This document shows, one piece after another, positions 23,201-34,416 of a stretch of DNA of 64,000 bases (position 1 is its first letter; each line of letters opens with the position of its first letter). Source of the DNA: Enchytraeus crypticus. Its lineage: Eukaryota > Annelida > Clitellata > Enchytraeida > Enchytraeidae. The stretch spans positions 371,001 to 435,000 of the forward strand of contig CAJHZI010000833.1 in NCBI GenBank assembly GCA_905160935.1, given 5' to 3'. A model generated the notes under the pieces. The model saw only the letters and a program-made list of their open reading frames with translations, made no database searches and was not told the origin of the DNA. The translations under genes and the position numbers were made by a program.

Positions 23201-23938
23201 TGATTAAGTTAGCATGATTAAGTTAGCATGGTTAAGTTAACATGGTTAAGTTAGCATGATTAAGTTAGCATGGTTAAGTGGGCATGATTATACTGTAGTT
23301 TAATATGATTAAGTTAACATGAATAGGTTAATGTGATTAAGTTAGAATGATTAGAGGTTAACATGGTTAAGTTAGCAATATTAGGTTAATATGATTTAAT
23401 ATCCCCTTTATTTCATGATGCTAGTCTCGCACCTAAGCACTGAGTTACAAGACCAAACATGTCTAATGATGTCGGCAGCATAGCAGGTAATATGACTATA
23501 AAACTTGGTTACCATATTATGCTAAAAACGCTTTCGTAACACAAATTTAATTTATCTTGCACAAGTTCATTAATGTCTAATCATAAAAAAATTAATTAAG
23601 TACCGGAAGAAACTTTTACTTCTAAGATAATATCCTTAAAACAGTAAATAGCAAAATCGAAATAAATCAAAATTCAAACTCCGTTTCTTTAACACAAATT
23701 TACTGACAATGACGTCCCAGTGTGGTTTCGAACTAGTATCCACTGTCTGATAAACAAATAAGCCATAAACTCTACCACACTCCGGTTTTAATTCAAAATC
23801 GTTATATACCTTTATCTTCGCATCACTATCTCGATATCCCTTGCTCCTCAGCATATCCGTGAGTTCCTTGAGTGTGAGAAATCCACTTCCGTCAACATCC
23901 GCTTGCTGGAAGAACCTCTCGTAAGAACTCTCCGTCAT
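20297..23938 (-). CDS. Calmodulin-like protein with four EF-hands, three exons
   Basis: Small calcium sensor of 142 residues. Exons: 23810-23938, 22626-22720 and 20297-20501; the phases fit and all junctions are GT-AG. Four canonical EF-hand loops are visible, with Asp at position 1 and Glu at position 12: DVDGSGFLTLKE (residues 14-25), DTSGDNKISLEE (50-61), DINGDGKIDKSE (87-98) and DKDQSGTLDYEE (123-134). The length is close to calmodulin (148-149), but the sequence is well diverged and the central linker (GLMPPKNHKAATM) is not that of calmodulin, so it is called calmodulin-like. The N-terminus MTESSYERFFQQAD starts just before the first loop. Intron 1 contains a 14-bp satellite; intron 2 holds a 5S-SINE tail. 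Binding partner unknown. Confidence 0.88.
20549..20598 (-). mobile_element. 5S-SINE family, 3' tail fragment
   Basis: The reverse complement reads AACAAGCATCTGTG then CTTCCTGAGCCA and GCCGTTATGTTA, matching the tail of the element at 5167-5460. It lies in intron 2 of the calmodulin-like gene, about 50 bases upstream of exon 3. Confidence 0.55.
20735..20785 (+). mobile_element. LINE-T1 tail fragment
   Basis: GTCCCTGACATTGTCCTAAG then GATGAGGAACCGGACGTTA: the last part of the T1 tail only. Confidence 0.45.
21585..21645 (-). mobile_element. Family-A repeat 3' end
   Basis: Minus-strand CCAGTAAACTGGGATTTAAG then GATGATGATGA: the terminal part of family A. It lies in the calmodulin-like intron 2. 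Confidence 0.5.
21768..21840 (+). other. Degenerate tRNA-like segment
   Basis: TTAGCTCAGTTGATAGAG is a strong match to a tRNA D-arm/A-box, but the expected B-box region reads GATTTCCAGTCAG and is degraded. Possibly a dead tRNA pseudogene or SINE head; weak. Confidence 0.25.
22370..22470. repeat. Degenerate tandem repeat, unit about 15-20 bp
   Basis: Variants of ACACGTTACAGCTATT recur five to six times. Confidence 0.65.
22783..22866 (+). mobile_element. LINE-T2 3' tail fragment, diverged
   Basis: TTTTGATTCTATTGTGCTCG, GATAGTAGCGCAGTAGTTA: a diverged match to the T2 tail. It lies in intron 1 of the calmodulin-like gene, beside the 14-bp satellite. Confidence 0.4.
22870..23295. repeat. 14-bp satellite with two unit types
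   Basis: Units TTAGCATGGTTAAG (or with GATTAAG) alternate with TGGGCATGATTAAG at intervals of two to five units, making a loose higher-order pattern. About 30 units, with diverged units continuing to about 23400. It lies in the calmodulin-like intron 1. Confidence 0.93.
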
Positions 23939-24595
23939 GATGATCCACTATCCGTCAGATTGGAATCCCTGAGAGGCACTGGAATGATGAAGTATTGCTG
24001 TCTGTATACAAGTAAACGACTGCTAAAATAAAATATATGCTTTGATTAATGCCAGTTTCTATATTTACTATAGTTGTACAAATATATTTTCTACTGCACG
24101 AGTGTACTAAAAACTAATTCCCATCATCTCTGTATTTCCATTAGCATTTGTTGTATTTCATTTGTATCGTTGTATATTCTGTGTGAAGCTGAAGTTATCT
24201 TTATATAAAACAGCGGGAAAAGTGTAAAAATATCATTAACATTCACTAATTATAAACACAAATACTAGGAAAGTATAGCCACCGAGAAACAGGCGGAAAA
24301 CAGGCGTGGAGAACCAGTCAACTTCTGCGCAATTAATTCTATGTTTATGCTGCATGTTTAACATTTTACAGTGGCTTCATTAGCCCCATAGAGGATGCTA
24401 TTACATTGCTATGCTACATGCCAAGAGGATGATACAAAGGAGCGTTAGTAAGTTATGTAAAATTAAGAAATAATGAGAGCCACTAGAGTAGCAAATGTTT
24501 AAATCTACAAGAAAGTGCTCCTTCGTGAGCGTGAGAATAGACTGCGACTGAGCATGACTGCGTACTAAGGATGTGTCCCGTAACAAATTAGAGTG
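23939..24595. other. Upstream flank of the calmodulin-like gene, no gene
   Basis: AT-rich; should contain the promoter by position. No specific element recognised. Confidence 0.4.
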
Positions 24596-24602
24596 GCATA
24601 AA

Positions 24603-24795
24603 TATGAAAGAGAGAGCAGATAAACAGAAAGAGAGCGAGAGCGAAAGAGAGCGAGGGAGAGAGAGGGAGAACGAATGAGAGAGAGAAAAAGATAAAGATA
24701 GAGGCAGAGAGAAATAGGCAGAGAGAAAGAGAGATAAAGAGAGAGAGAGAGAGCGAGAGAGGGAAAAAGAGAAGAACAAGAAAGAAAAGAGAGGG
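24603..24795. repeat. Impure (GA)n purine tract
   Basis: About 190 bases of GAGA with scattered A and C. It opens Ser/Leu-rich frames on the minus strand that are not genes. Confidence 0.85.
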
Positions 24796-24894
24796 AAAAA
24801 AGTAACAAGAGTAGAACTTTAATTAGATCTACTTATGAGATGCATATATAGCCTCTTAGCAACTTTTAACATGTTAACTGGGGGCGAGTACCCT

Positions 24895-24955
24895 TGAAGA
24901 TTCTTTGCCCTTCCTGACATCGCCTGTGGATGACGAATAAAACGTTAAACCTCAA
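24895..24955 (+). mobile_element. LINE-T1 or SINE-1 tail fragment
   Basis: CTTCCTGACATCGCCTGTGG then GACGAATAAAACGTTAAACC: a diverged shared tail; too short to assign to the LINE or the SINE. Confidence 0.35.
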
Positions 24956-25240
24956 TTGAGAAAGAAGACTCCTAGAGATCTTTAAACTCGTATTTTAGGA
25001 TATGTACTGGGGATACACTATAACACTTTCTCGCCATACTCCTCAGCGTTACGCTTTTCGTCTAATAACCACGATATTGCAAAAAGATTCGATTTACGCA
25101 GATATTAACCAACGAGTGATAAATTGAGGCGCTAAGCTGTGATATCAACCAAACTATACAGAATATTATATCCCCGATGGTTACTAGCGGTGAGGCAAAA
25201 CGATCGCAAATAATAACAAACAAAATTTTCTCTCTCTTAT

Positions 25241-25300
25241 GTGTGGGTCTTAAACAAGCAGTTGCTCTTTCTGACCCAGTACAGTTATATGTTATGTTAA
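25241..25300 (+). mobile_element. 5S-SINE family, 3' tail fragment
   Basis: Shares the AAACAAGCA...TTTCTGACCCAGT block and the following TTATGTTA region with the tail of the 5S-derived SINE at 5167-5460. No 5S head is present, consistent with 5' truncation. Confidence 0.55.
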
Positions 25301-25448
25301 CATATTGGAAACTTTAGAACTGATCTTAAATTTACTAACTTATCTTATGAGAACTTCTTATTTTGCTTATATTTCATATTTTACTCATTTATCATATTGA
25401 TAACCTTTAATTTGGCTTAAATACGGTATTTGTATTAATAACACATAG

Positions 25449-25450
<2 letters not shown>

Positions 25451-25540
<90 letters not shown>
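25451..25540. repeat. Compound (TA)n(GA)n microsatellite
   Basis: TA run 25451-25500 followed without a break by a GA run 25501-25540. Confidence 0.95.
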
Positions 25541-25543
<3 letters not shown>

Positions 25544-25544
25544 G

Positions 25545-28140
25545 GATTTAGATTTAACAATATAGATTGTATTCTATAAGGTCTATGACTGAACTCCAAA
25601 TTGAATTTTGTTTCGGCAATAACTTTTTCCTTCAATTTAATCAAGAATTTATACACACCGGTACAAGAACCTTATAGCTATAGCAAATAGTTATAAATTA
25701 ATAATTAGGCCTATGCTTGTAGATTAGTTCATGACGATACTTTAGACACGTACAAATCGACAGCTATCTAAACCTATCTTTACACTGTATTACTCTACTG
25801 TGGTCTCTACAGCAACTAGTAAGCAGCTATAGGTTGTGTATGTAGCATATCTACGCGTTGTTCATCATACGTACAAGCCAGATAGAAAGAGCGTGCTAGG
25901 CGATAATACCAGTTCACCGTGAAACATTAGCCATGGGAATAAACGTGTAGCTCAGTTTTGCCAATGTTAACCTAATCTCTGCTATAACTTTTCATCTAAT
26001 TAATATGGGAGCGTGATGTTACCTTTTTGAATTGTTTCTTTTATGAATTACAGGAAAGCATGAGATTAGTAAAAAAAGTAACGGAAAATCGAAACGAAAG
26101 AAAAACCAAAAACAAGAGAAAATCAAAATTAGCAAAGGAAAAATAAAGAAAACAAAAAACACGAAATAGAGAAAAGGAACGAATTAAAAAGAATGCATTC
26201 TATCAAATAGCCTGTGCCATATCTTAGGCTTAATAGCCAAAAATGTGCAAAATAAACAAATTTGAAGGTAGGATTATGCATACTCGTAGCATGTTATTAG
26301 GTTTCAGCTTCAATGTATATTGAAGAATCCGTCAGCTTCATTTACTTTCATTTTATAGTTACTCTTGTGTAGTCTTACGTGGCTGTTTACTTTCTCTACT
26401 AGCCTACTATGTTTATTGTTTACACGGGCATGATGAACATACATTTATGTTGTGATCAGGGCCGACGCCAGGCCCAACTGACTGGGGTGTACGATAGCTC
26501 ATTTATGGGGGGCCAAATTTCTTTTTGCAAGGTACACCAAATTCTATACGGTACACCTTATTTGACAAGTTTCATAATTAAATTTGACATACAGAAACAT
26601 AATAGTGTTAATGACAGTGACATAAAATAAATTTAGGCTACTGTACATTTTAATATCAGTTTATTTAATTTATATTAATTTATTAAAGCAAACTTTTGAC
26701 TAAATTATAGCCAGGCAATTATTCGGTCGTAAGTTAAATTTCTATAGCAAACTAATATTAATTGTATTATGGGAATTTATATAGTATATTTCTGTAGGGA
26801 ACAATAGCCTTTACAAAATCTACTACTTAGCTTCTCAGAATACAGAATTGAACATTTTTAGAGTGATGTCAAACTTTAAGCTTGTGCAACAGTTAAACTG
26901 TGATTACTAATAAATAATCTTTAATATGTCCCAACTTACATTTAACTTTCATATGTCTGGTAGAGCTGCAAACTATACTGTGTGTTTAACTTTTACGCTA
27001 CTTTTACTCTTACTTTAACGTTTTATTATTATTTTTTTATTTTACTTTTTTACTTTTACTTTCTAGGCTACTTTTCAACTATGAAATAGCATAATGCAAC
27101 TTCGTAGCTATCATGCGTACCACTTAGGGGCCTATATCATTAATCAAACTGGTGGTAGACTACAATCAATCGCTAATCTTTAAATAACCAGCTATAACCA
27201 GCTCTGCAGTATCTTGTATTAAATCTATTATAAAAATGAACCATAAATATCAATATCATAGCTGATTTAAACAAAACTCTAGCCGAACAGCTAATACGCC
27301 ATTTATCGCGATGAGTCCACATCCTCACATGTCATAGGCTTGGATTTAGAATCCACAGAGGTCGATAACGTCAGTATACGTAGAATTAAAAATTAGTAAT
27401 GTTGTTTTTATGAAGTAAATTAAAGCATAGCCAAAAATTATGTAGGATTTCTATTTTTTATTTTTAATCCAGATTTTTTAATCCCGTACTGTAGATTTTA
27501 AATCCAGCATATTTAAAATCCCGTACTATTGTCAGAATATTAATGACCTGTAATCATTCTACAAATGGCATGTCTTTAAGTGAGAAACGGAAATGCTTAT
27601 GAGTAGAATTTAACTATTTAAATTTTCGAATTTAGACTCACCATTTACACTCTTAGTTAATGCAATAAACAATTCTGAATTTGAGATATTTTATTAGCTT
27701 TCAACGATTAACTGTCAAAATATATTTAAATGTAACTTTTAATATTAAAGTTCAGTTTCTGCGAAATAATTGTAAGTTGATTAGTTCCGGATAAATGGAA
27801 ACAGCCAGCAACATAATGCTTCCAAGTAATACCTATAATTACAACACTTTTTGGAAAACTGTCTCGTAAATTGCAAATCTATTAAAGCATCCAAACTCAC
27901 AAATTGCACGTCTATAGGCTTCAGTGTGTTTTAGGCTACTAGTGGACAAGAGGGAGCGCTAACATGTATTTACCCAGCACTTCAACGCAACAGTCAGTCT
28001 TAATGGTTTCTGTAGGCGTGATATAGCAATTAGGCTATGCCACAGAATTAGCTTATGATTAGCCTTAAATATACTCCAATAAAATGTAAATGTCACGAGA
28101 TGAAAGTGTACCTTTAAAAAACATGTAGTGTAACAGTGAG
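25545..28140. other. Gene-free stretch
   Basis: 2.6 kb of AT-rich sequence. 26455-26530 is G-rich and resembles hAT-derived text (GGCCGACGCCAGGCCC, GGGGGGCC). An A-rich block lies at 26070-26200. No gene seen. Confidence 0.5.
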
Positions 28141-28304
28141 AGAAAGCATGTCGTAAGAAGTAACTAATCCAGGAGTGGAGGAAGGCAACTGAAAATTACT
28201 AAAGAGGTCATATTTTTCAAGCTCTGACTACATTAAGATTTGCTATAATAGTCATATAACAAGTCTATAGTTTATACTCCATTATAGTACACTCTGCTCC
28301 GAGA

Positions 28305-28547
28305 TCTTCGCCCATGTTCCACTGTTTCCACTTTCTCTAATGAGCAGAAAACATATCTCTTTCCCCCATAGATATATATTATCTTGCCTGACTGGTTTTT
28401 GATCACCGGACCGGCACCGTTCAGGATCCCTTTTCTTTCCCATTAGCATATGCTTTTAAGATGGTTTTGGGTGAATCGATTTGTAGTGACATGTGATGGA
28501 GGGACATCCCTGACATCATCCTTGTATGAGGAAACGGACGTTAAACC

Positions 28548-28577
<30 letters not shown>
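28305..28577 (+). pseudogene. CR1/L2-like LINE (T1), 3' end
   Basis: CCCATGTTCCACTGTTTCCA through GATCACCGGACCGGCACC, CGATTTGTAGTGACATGTG, CCCTGACATCATCCTTGTA, GAGGAAACGGACGTTAAACC and (TTA)n. It is collinear with the copy at 31800-32135. It sits downstream of the HTD2 stop codon. Confidence 0.7.
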
Positions 28578-28580
<3 letters not shown>

Positions 28581-28876
28581 ATATTGTCAATGAGAGCATT
28601 TGAAGAGTGTCCAATCAGAATGCAAGTAACAGTAAGTAGTTTGGTCCTTGGACTTGAAAATTTTTAGAATACTGCTGCAAGATAACAGCAATACGATATT
28701 AAATCATGACGAAAATAACTTTAAAATAGTAAAATTCAATGTTAAGCTATATAACTATATATTTTGAACAAACATAAAGCAATTTTATAGAACCAAGCAA
28801 GCTTGATATAACTATAGAATAAAGTAATTAATTGTGTTATCCATAACAGACGACAGTCAATAGGAAACTAGAATAT

Positions 28877-29073
28877 TTAAGATTCAGGTTTGGATTGAAC
28901 TAAAGATTTAGGAACAAGAGTCAATGCTTCTCCTTTTACAAGAACCTGAAATACAAACAGTATAACATGTAAAACCACAACTCCATAAAATACTGCCAAA
29001 CGGTGGGGCCCAATAAAGAAGAATTCCAAGACCCTGAACATATGGTGTATGCTATAAATGCAACATATGCCAC

Positions 29074-29109
<36 letters not shown>

Positions 29110-32100
29110 ACACACGCATACTCTCTCTCTCTAATCACTCTCTCTAATGTTCTGCCAAGTGGCAGAACATTAGAGAGAGTGAGAGAAAGAGACAGAGAGA
29201 GAGAAACCCTCCATAAGAGAGTAACTGCTGTACCACTCAATACATCCACAAGTTAATCACTTCACAAAACGCCAATGCCATATTCATGCAGCCCATAGCT
29301 TAGGAAAATAAGACTTCTGAAGTGGTTTTCCGTTGCATTTCTCAGTTCTTGCTCAGTTGCCTTTTACACAGTCCAGTTACAGGTTGGTCTATTTTTCAGT
29401 GACTTGAACACAAAACGAAAAAAATTTATATTCCATTATAAATACCAAAAATGTGCCAATAACGTAACATCCGAGATAAAGTAGCCAAAACCAAGTGAAA
29501 ATCTTCTATATACAATAGAATATGCTATCAAACTCCGAAATTCAGCTGCATATAAGAAATTACTCAGACAAAAGGTAAAAATTTCATTAAAGCTTGAAAA
29601 AATCATAACATTACACGTTTAACGGCCTCGAAAATGTTGTGTCTCATTCATTAAAGAGCAAAAATTTAATATTCCTTAGATGAATTAAATTACAATCTAC
29701 AACATGAAGTTGATAATACTATAAATTTGGTTGCAGTAAGCTTAACAATTAGCCCTATGGTATCCATTTATATCTTTAAGGTACCCATTCTCGGTACTCA
29801 GGGACGCCCATTTAGAGAGAGTGTCAATATACATGACGTCCCTGACATCTTTCTTGGATGAGGAAACAGACGTTAAACCTTTATTATTATTATATATATA
29901 CAGCAGTATTCCTAATATCATATACAGTAGACTACTAAAAAAAACAAAAAACTCGCATTATAGTGAAATGATCAATTATGTCGATATCTATTACTTTTAG
30001 CACCACATGTTTAAACCGTTAGGCAATCTAGTCCATTTTCCGTATAACCAGTCCAGTAAATATTCGAGATTTTACTCTCAGATCAGCGCGGTTGGGATTC
30101 GAACCCGCGAGAGTTCAATTCACCTCAGGATCTGTCATTTAAAATTTCATGATGTTACCCCTACGCTATTAAGACATTCAATAGCGTAGGGATAACTGAA
30201 GTTCTAGCAAGCACACAACAGGTAACAAACAGTAAAACTTAGTTTCAAGTATTATAAAACACTTATAGTGTCAGAATTACCTTAAATTTGGCATCCATAC
30301 ATTTCAGGCTGAACGTCGCTCGACGCCCTTCCAGCTTTATCAACTCGACCTCAGAGAGAATAGAGTCGTTTACATAAGCTGTAGCAATAGTGAAATTAGA
30401 CAGTACAATTTAAAGTTCATGATAATAAGTAATACAAGTAATCAAGCTTAAGTACTGTATATAATAAGTAGGCCTACTACAATAATATACGTTTAATACT
30501 TTATAATTACTATTAATAATTATAATTAGATATCTAAAAATTGGCATGATTTTTGCATCTCTCATATACCAGCTGTTATAATATATAAAAAACATGATTA
30601 AAATGTCCTACCCAGAATATGTAAGAAAACTGTTAAAATTCACGCTCATCATCTGTGCATTGACTAAACAGTGATTCGTTTGAGAGATAAATGATGTATC
30701 ACTCAACCAGAAGTCAGTGCAGAATCGCATTTACTACTGTAAAAAATATAGAAGTTGCGTGATAAGTCACATATTAGAAAAAAAATTACAACATGAAATA
30801 AAAAAATAACAATTTCACTAAAAAATTTATAGAACTGAAGCAAATAATCAGCATTTTTCGTAAGAAAGTTTTATAAATACATCAAAACAGCCAAATTGAC
30901 CTATAACTGAGAAAAATAACTGTGACAAAACGGAGACAAACAGAAGAATTTATGTGCTAGTTAAGCAGCAAAATTAATTTAGGTCTTTAGAATAAATTCA
31001 TTACAAAACCTTTGAGCAAATTACAAATTTCTATAATAAATACAATAATCTATTTACCCGCGCTGTGTCAGAGTTGCTGAAAAATAGACTAATCATGGAG
31101 CCGTGGACTGCACGTGTCGTAAAAGGCGACAAAGCACTAAGATTCAAACCAATGTCTGAAAGAGCATTCGGTGGGTGAGCGCCTAGGCTCCGGAAATTAC
31201 TGAAAAATTGTCTCTAACAAATGGATATTATCCCGACCCTAGTTACACTGGAATTCAAAAGAGACGATGTTGATGAATAGAATATTATGTTGAATAGTAA
31301 TTTATATTAATTAGTAATTGAAAGTTTTACAAATAAATTAGTTAGCAATTGCAAGTGTACAAGGATGGTACCATCACACGCCACACGGCTAGGCTTGGAA
31401 CCTGTGTACTTATACTTACATGGCAAGTTTGATGCGCAATTGGACATTAACTGGGACATTAAAATTGGTAGTTCAGAAAAGAGATTAAAAACAAAACTAA
31501 ACCTGGTGCAATGAATTCCATGTTATAAGAAATTAATACAGTGCCCATTCCTGGATATTTAGTTCCTAAAATCCCTGACAGGATCCTATAACAAACAAAA
31601 ACATTAATTTTAATATCATTAATATCAAGAAATGAAACAATTATATAATTTTATATACGTAGGCCTATTTTTTGCTAAAAGCACCAAAATCCAGTAAACT
31701 AAAACCAGAATCTGGCACACCACTTATACATACATGTCTATAAAAAAAACTTTAAATAACGTTGACTCACTCAATGTCTATAACTGAAAGACTTTACTGA
31801 AATTGTTTTGATTTTTCGTTCATTTTCTTTCTCCACTCCTACTGTTTGGAACTCTCTGCCTCTTGATCTTTGCTCATGTTCTACTACTTACACTTTCCGT
31901 TGTAAGTTGAAAACACATCTCTTCCCACCATAGATTTTATTTCATCTTGCCTGACTGTTTTTTTGATCACCGGACCGGCACTGTTTAGTTTCTTTTATTT
32001 CGATTCAGCACATGTTTCTTCAGATCATTTGGGGTGAATCGATTTGTAGTGACATGTGATGGGGGGACGTCCCTGACATCATCCTTGTATGAGGAAATGG

Positions 32101-32370
32101 ACGTTAAACATTTATTATTATTATTATTATTAAATTAAACTATTTACTCAACTAGAAATAGATAGGATGCTTTGCGACCTTTATGGCCTAGTATTTGATT
32201 CCATTTTGGGTGCACATTTTGGCACTCAATTTCTCTTATTACTTAGCTTCTGTTAATGATTATTTCACATGTCCGTCACATGTTCATCCATGCTATTGCT
32301 TTTGTGAAATTTGCAAAATTAAACAAAATTCTCTCTCTCTCTTAAACATATTTTTCTCTCTTTCTGAGAA

Positions 32371-32466
<96 letters not shown>

Positions 32467-33631
32467 ACGGCTGGAGCCAGTGGCGAAGTCGGTTAGATAC
32501 TCGACCGCGGATCAATTAGGTGCGGGTTGAAATCCTGGCTCGCCCGTCACTGACACCGCTTTCGAGTGAGGAAACTGAAGTTAACTTTAGCTTTAGCTTT
32601 ACCATAGTTATATTTGAATGACATGAGCATGTAACAGTCCTGTAACATGCATGTAGGAGGCCTATCTCACATTATGGTAGACTTTAGATTATGTTTAAGT
32701 GGCTCACCTAAAAGAGCGCCTACTATAGTGGACTAAATTCTATCATAGAATGATCATTGAAAGCTCAATATTTAAAGCTTCAAGCGCCTACATGTGTGCC
32801 TAGCATCTGAAGGTGGTTGTATTGAACATGAATTACATATGTACGTAGGTACATCCTACCAACTTGTCATCATCACAGGCTAAACCACAAAGCTCTTTTC
32901 AGAGCAACAATTTCAAAAATTTCATGCCATCTCATATTATAGTGAGATACATGCATGTAAGTTTGTTACACGGACTCTCCATGCAAAATGTTTGTATTTG
33001 TGTATTGAAAATGTTTGTATTTGTGTATTGAAAATGTTTGTATTTGTGTATTGAAAATGTTTGTATTTGTGTATTGAAAATGTTTGTATTTCAGAATTTG
33101 TCTCTACTCATATTCCCAAATCTATAAGGTTCCAGTTATTATAAAAAATATTCAAACATAATTTCTCTCGCTTGGCAAAACTAGCTGTAGGTCAAGCCCA
33201 ACAAATTTATTTAAAGAACATCAGTCAGTTCGTTGCTCCTTTATATATATTTTATATATTATAACATCTAATCAATCATTCAATTAAACTTTAAAATAAT
33301 AAATAAATAAATTGAGATTGTGCAATCTAATAAAATAGGATTACTTAAATAAAAAAATCTAATTTTAATATATAAGATTGCTAAATTAAATTGGAACCTA
33401 CCCAGCAAGCAGTACGCCGTGCACAATAGGTTTTCCATAACGAGTTGATTTGGCGTAGGTGTGATCTAGATGAATGGGGTTGGCATCACCGGAAACCTCT
33501 GCGAAATTTCTAACATCTTCATCAGAAATTGTTTTTATCACTGAAGCTTTACTTCCAACGACAAGCGTGGCATAACATCTAGATAATCCGAACTGACACA
33601 GTCTTAGAGTGTTTGACAGATGAAGGAACAT
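28877..33631 (-). CDS. HTD2: Hydroxyacyl-thioester dehydratase type 2, mitochondrial, four exons
   Basis: Enzyme of mitochondrial type II fatty-acid synthesis that dehydrates (R)-3-hydroxyacyl-ACP to trans-2-enoyl-ACP. Exons: 33402-33631, 31503-31585, 30281-30378 and 28877-28945; all junctions are GT-AG and in phase, giving 159 residues (human HTD2 is 168). The N-terminus (MFLHLSNTLRLCQFGLSRCY) is basic and amphipathic, as expected for a mitochondrial signal. The R-specific hydratase (MaoC hot-dog) signature is present: SGDANPIH at 48-54, with the expected catalytic Asp49 and His54, followed by RYGKPIVHG. Exon 2 gives LSGILGTKYPGMGTVLIS and exon 3 the last hot-dog strands. In vertebrates this frame shares a transcript with RPP14; no RPP14-like sequence is seen nearby. 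Introns carry SINE-1, SINE-2 and LINE tails. Confidence 0.93.
29078..29108. repeat. (CT)n microsatellite
   Basis: Short CT run next to the hairpin at 29136-29181. Confidence 0.9.
29136..29181. repeat. Perfect inverted repeat, 22-bp arms, 2-base loop
   Basis: Arms 29136-29157 and 29160-29181 are perfectly complementary (core ATGTTCTGCCA / TGGCAGAACAT), with CT-rich distal ends. HTD2 intron 3. Confidence 0.95.
29197..29400 (-). mobile_element. Family-B repeat copy
   Basis: Plus-strand order AGTTAATCACTTCACAAAAC, GACTTCTGAAGTGGTTTTCC, TTGCTCAGTTGCC and GGTTGGTCTATTTTTCAGTG is the reverse of the copy at 8978-9306. Confidence 0.6.
29800..29897 (+). mobile_element. LINE-T1 3' tail fragment
   Basis: GACGTCCCTGACATCTTTCT, GATGAGGAAACAGACGTTA and (TTA)n. 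It lies in HTD2 intron 3. Confidence 0.6.
29943..30192 (-). mobile_element. SINE-2 (tRNA-derived) copy
   Basis: Read on the minus strand: GAATGTCTTAATAGCGTAGG with an A-box-like TAGCGTAGGGGTAA, then B-box GGTTCGAATCC, the body GAGAGTAAAATCTCG...GGTTATACGGAAAATGG, the block GCCTAACGGTTTAAACATG and the end TTCACTATAATGCGAG. It lies in HTD2 intron 3 in the same orientation as the gene. Confidence 0.75.
31055..31280 (+). mobile_element. Family-A interspersed repeat
   Basis: Head CCCGCGCTGTGTCAGAGTTG, GTGTCGTAAAAGGCGACAAA, GCACTAAGATTC, AGCGCCTAGGCTCCGGAAAT, end TCCCGACCCTAGTTACACTG then GATGATG. An element of about 220-290 bases with no coding capacity. It lies in HTD2 intron 2. Confidence 0.65.
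31800..32135 (+). pseudogene. CR1/L2-like LINE (T1), 3' end
   Basis: The translation includes TVWNSLPLDLCSCSTTYTF and RCKLKTHLFPP, the C-terminal signature of CR1/L2-type pol. It is followed by GATCACCGGACCGGCACT, the T1 tail and (TTA)n. It lies in HTD2 intron 1, antisense to the gene. Confidence 0.75.
32335..32466. repeat. Compound (CT)n(TA)n microsatellite
   Basis: CT-rich 32335-32431 then TA to 32463, immediately before a SINE-1 copy. Confidence 0.9.
32468..32596 (+). mobile_element. SINE-1 (tRNA-derived) copy
   Basis: Full copy directly after a (TA)n tract: GGCTGGAGCCAGTGGCGAAG with an A-box-like TGGCGAAGTCGG, a slightly mutated B-box (GGTTGAAATCC) and tail GAGTGAGGAAACTGAAGTTA. It lies in HTD2 intron 1, antisense to the gene. 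Confidence 0.8.
32985..33095. repeat. 23-bp tandem repeat, about 4.5 units
   Basis: The unit AAAATGTTTGTATTTGTGTA plus TTG is repeated almost exactly. HTD2 intron 1. Confidence 0.93.
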
Positions 33632-33999
33632 ACTGAATTGGCTCTGGTCGCTTAATAATTCAAAAGCTTTAAAATATAAAACTTACAAGATAGAAGAAGA
33701 AATAAATATTGCCTGAATAAAATGCATACAATATGGTAACTTTTATCAATAGTGTCAAGGCAAAAAAAGTGTACTGTGCCGTGAGTTAAATAGAAATTAT
33801 AGTAAGTAGTGAATCTACTGGAAGTGTACCAAATACTGCTTCCTGTTTTGTCGGATTCAGACAATTTTGCAAATCTGGTTTTATTTTTGGTTTATTTCGT
33901 AAATTTGACCAGGTTTAAAATTTTGATCATTAAGTGATGATTTCAAATATCTACATTCAATAATATCATTATCATTCAGTACTAGCAAACCACCATAAG
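33632..33999. other. Upstream flank of HTD2, no other gene
   Basis: AT-rich; position suggests the HTD2 promoter. A 70-codon minus frame at 33652-33864 has no recognisable motif. Confidence 0.4.
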
Positions 34000-34262
34000 G
34001 CTTGCTCTATTCCTCGTTATCGTTATGAGTGCTTGCATTCCGAACGGAATATAAGGCGGCAACATTTCTTCACTCATTTCAGTTATAATTGCTACATCCC
34101 TCTTGATTGAGAATTTCCATGCTTCTTAGCCACTTCTGATTGTGCTGTTTCAGGTTATCCTAGGTCTTTCCGTCTTCTCCTTTCCCTTCTAAGTGAGTTT
34201 CCAGTCAAATGAAAACTTAGCGCATCTATCCTCTGTTTTCTCATTATGTGCCTAAAGAAACT
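34000..34262 (-). pseudogene. LINE pol C-terminal fragment, degraded
   Basis: The minus-strand translation gives FFRHIMRKQRIDALSFHLTG then NSLRRERRRRKDLG, resembling the C-terminal FGHIMRK...GKRGRGRPR block of LINE endonuclease-RT proteins. Stops follow. Confidence 0.45.
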
Positions 34263-34416
34263 CATTCTTTTCTCAGATTTTAATTCATCTAGTTTCCTTG
34301 ATCAGTCAAATCAAACCCGGAACACCCCTAGAATCTCCAACTATTTCAAACTCATTGTACCATCTTCAATTTTTAAAACAATACAAGCATCACCTACAAT
34401 AATTGGTCAAGTACTA

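Noticed and set aside
24401-24808. 135-codon minus frame rich in Ser and Leu
   Set aside because: It translates an impure GA tract; no domain.
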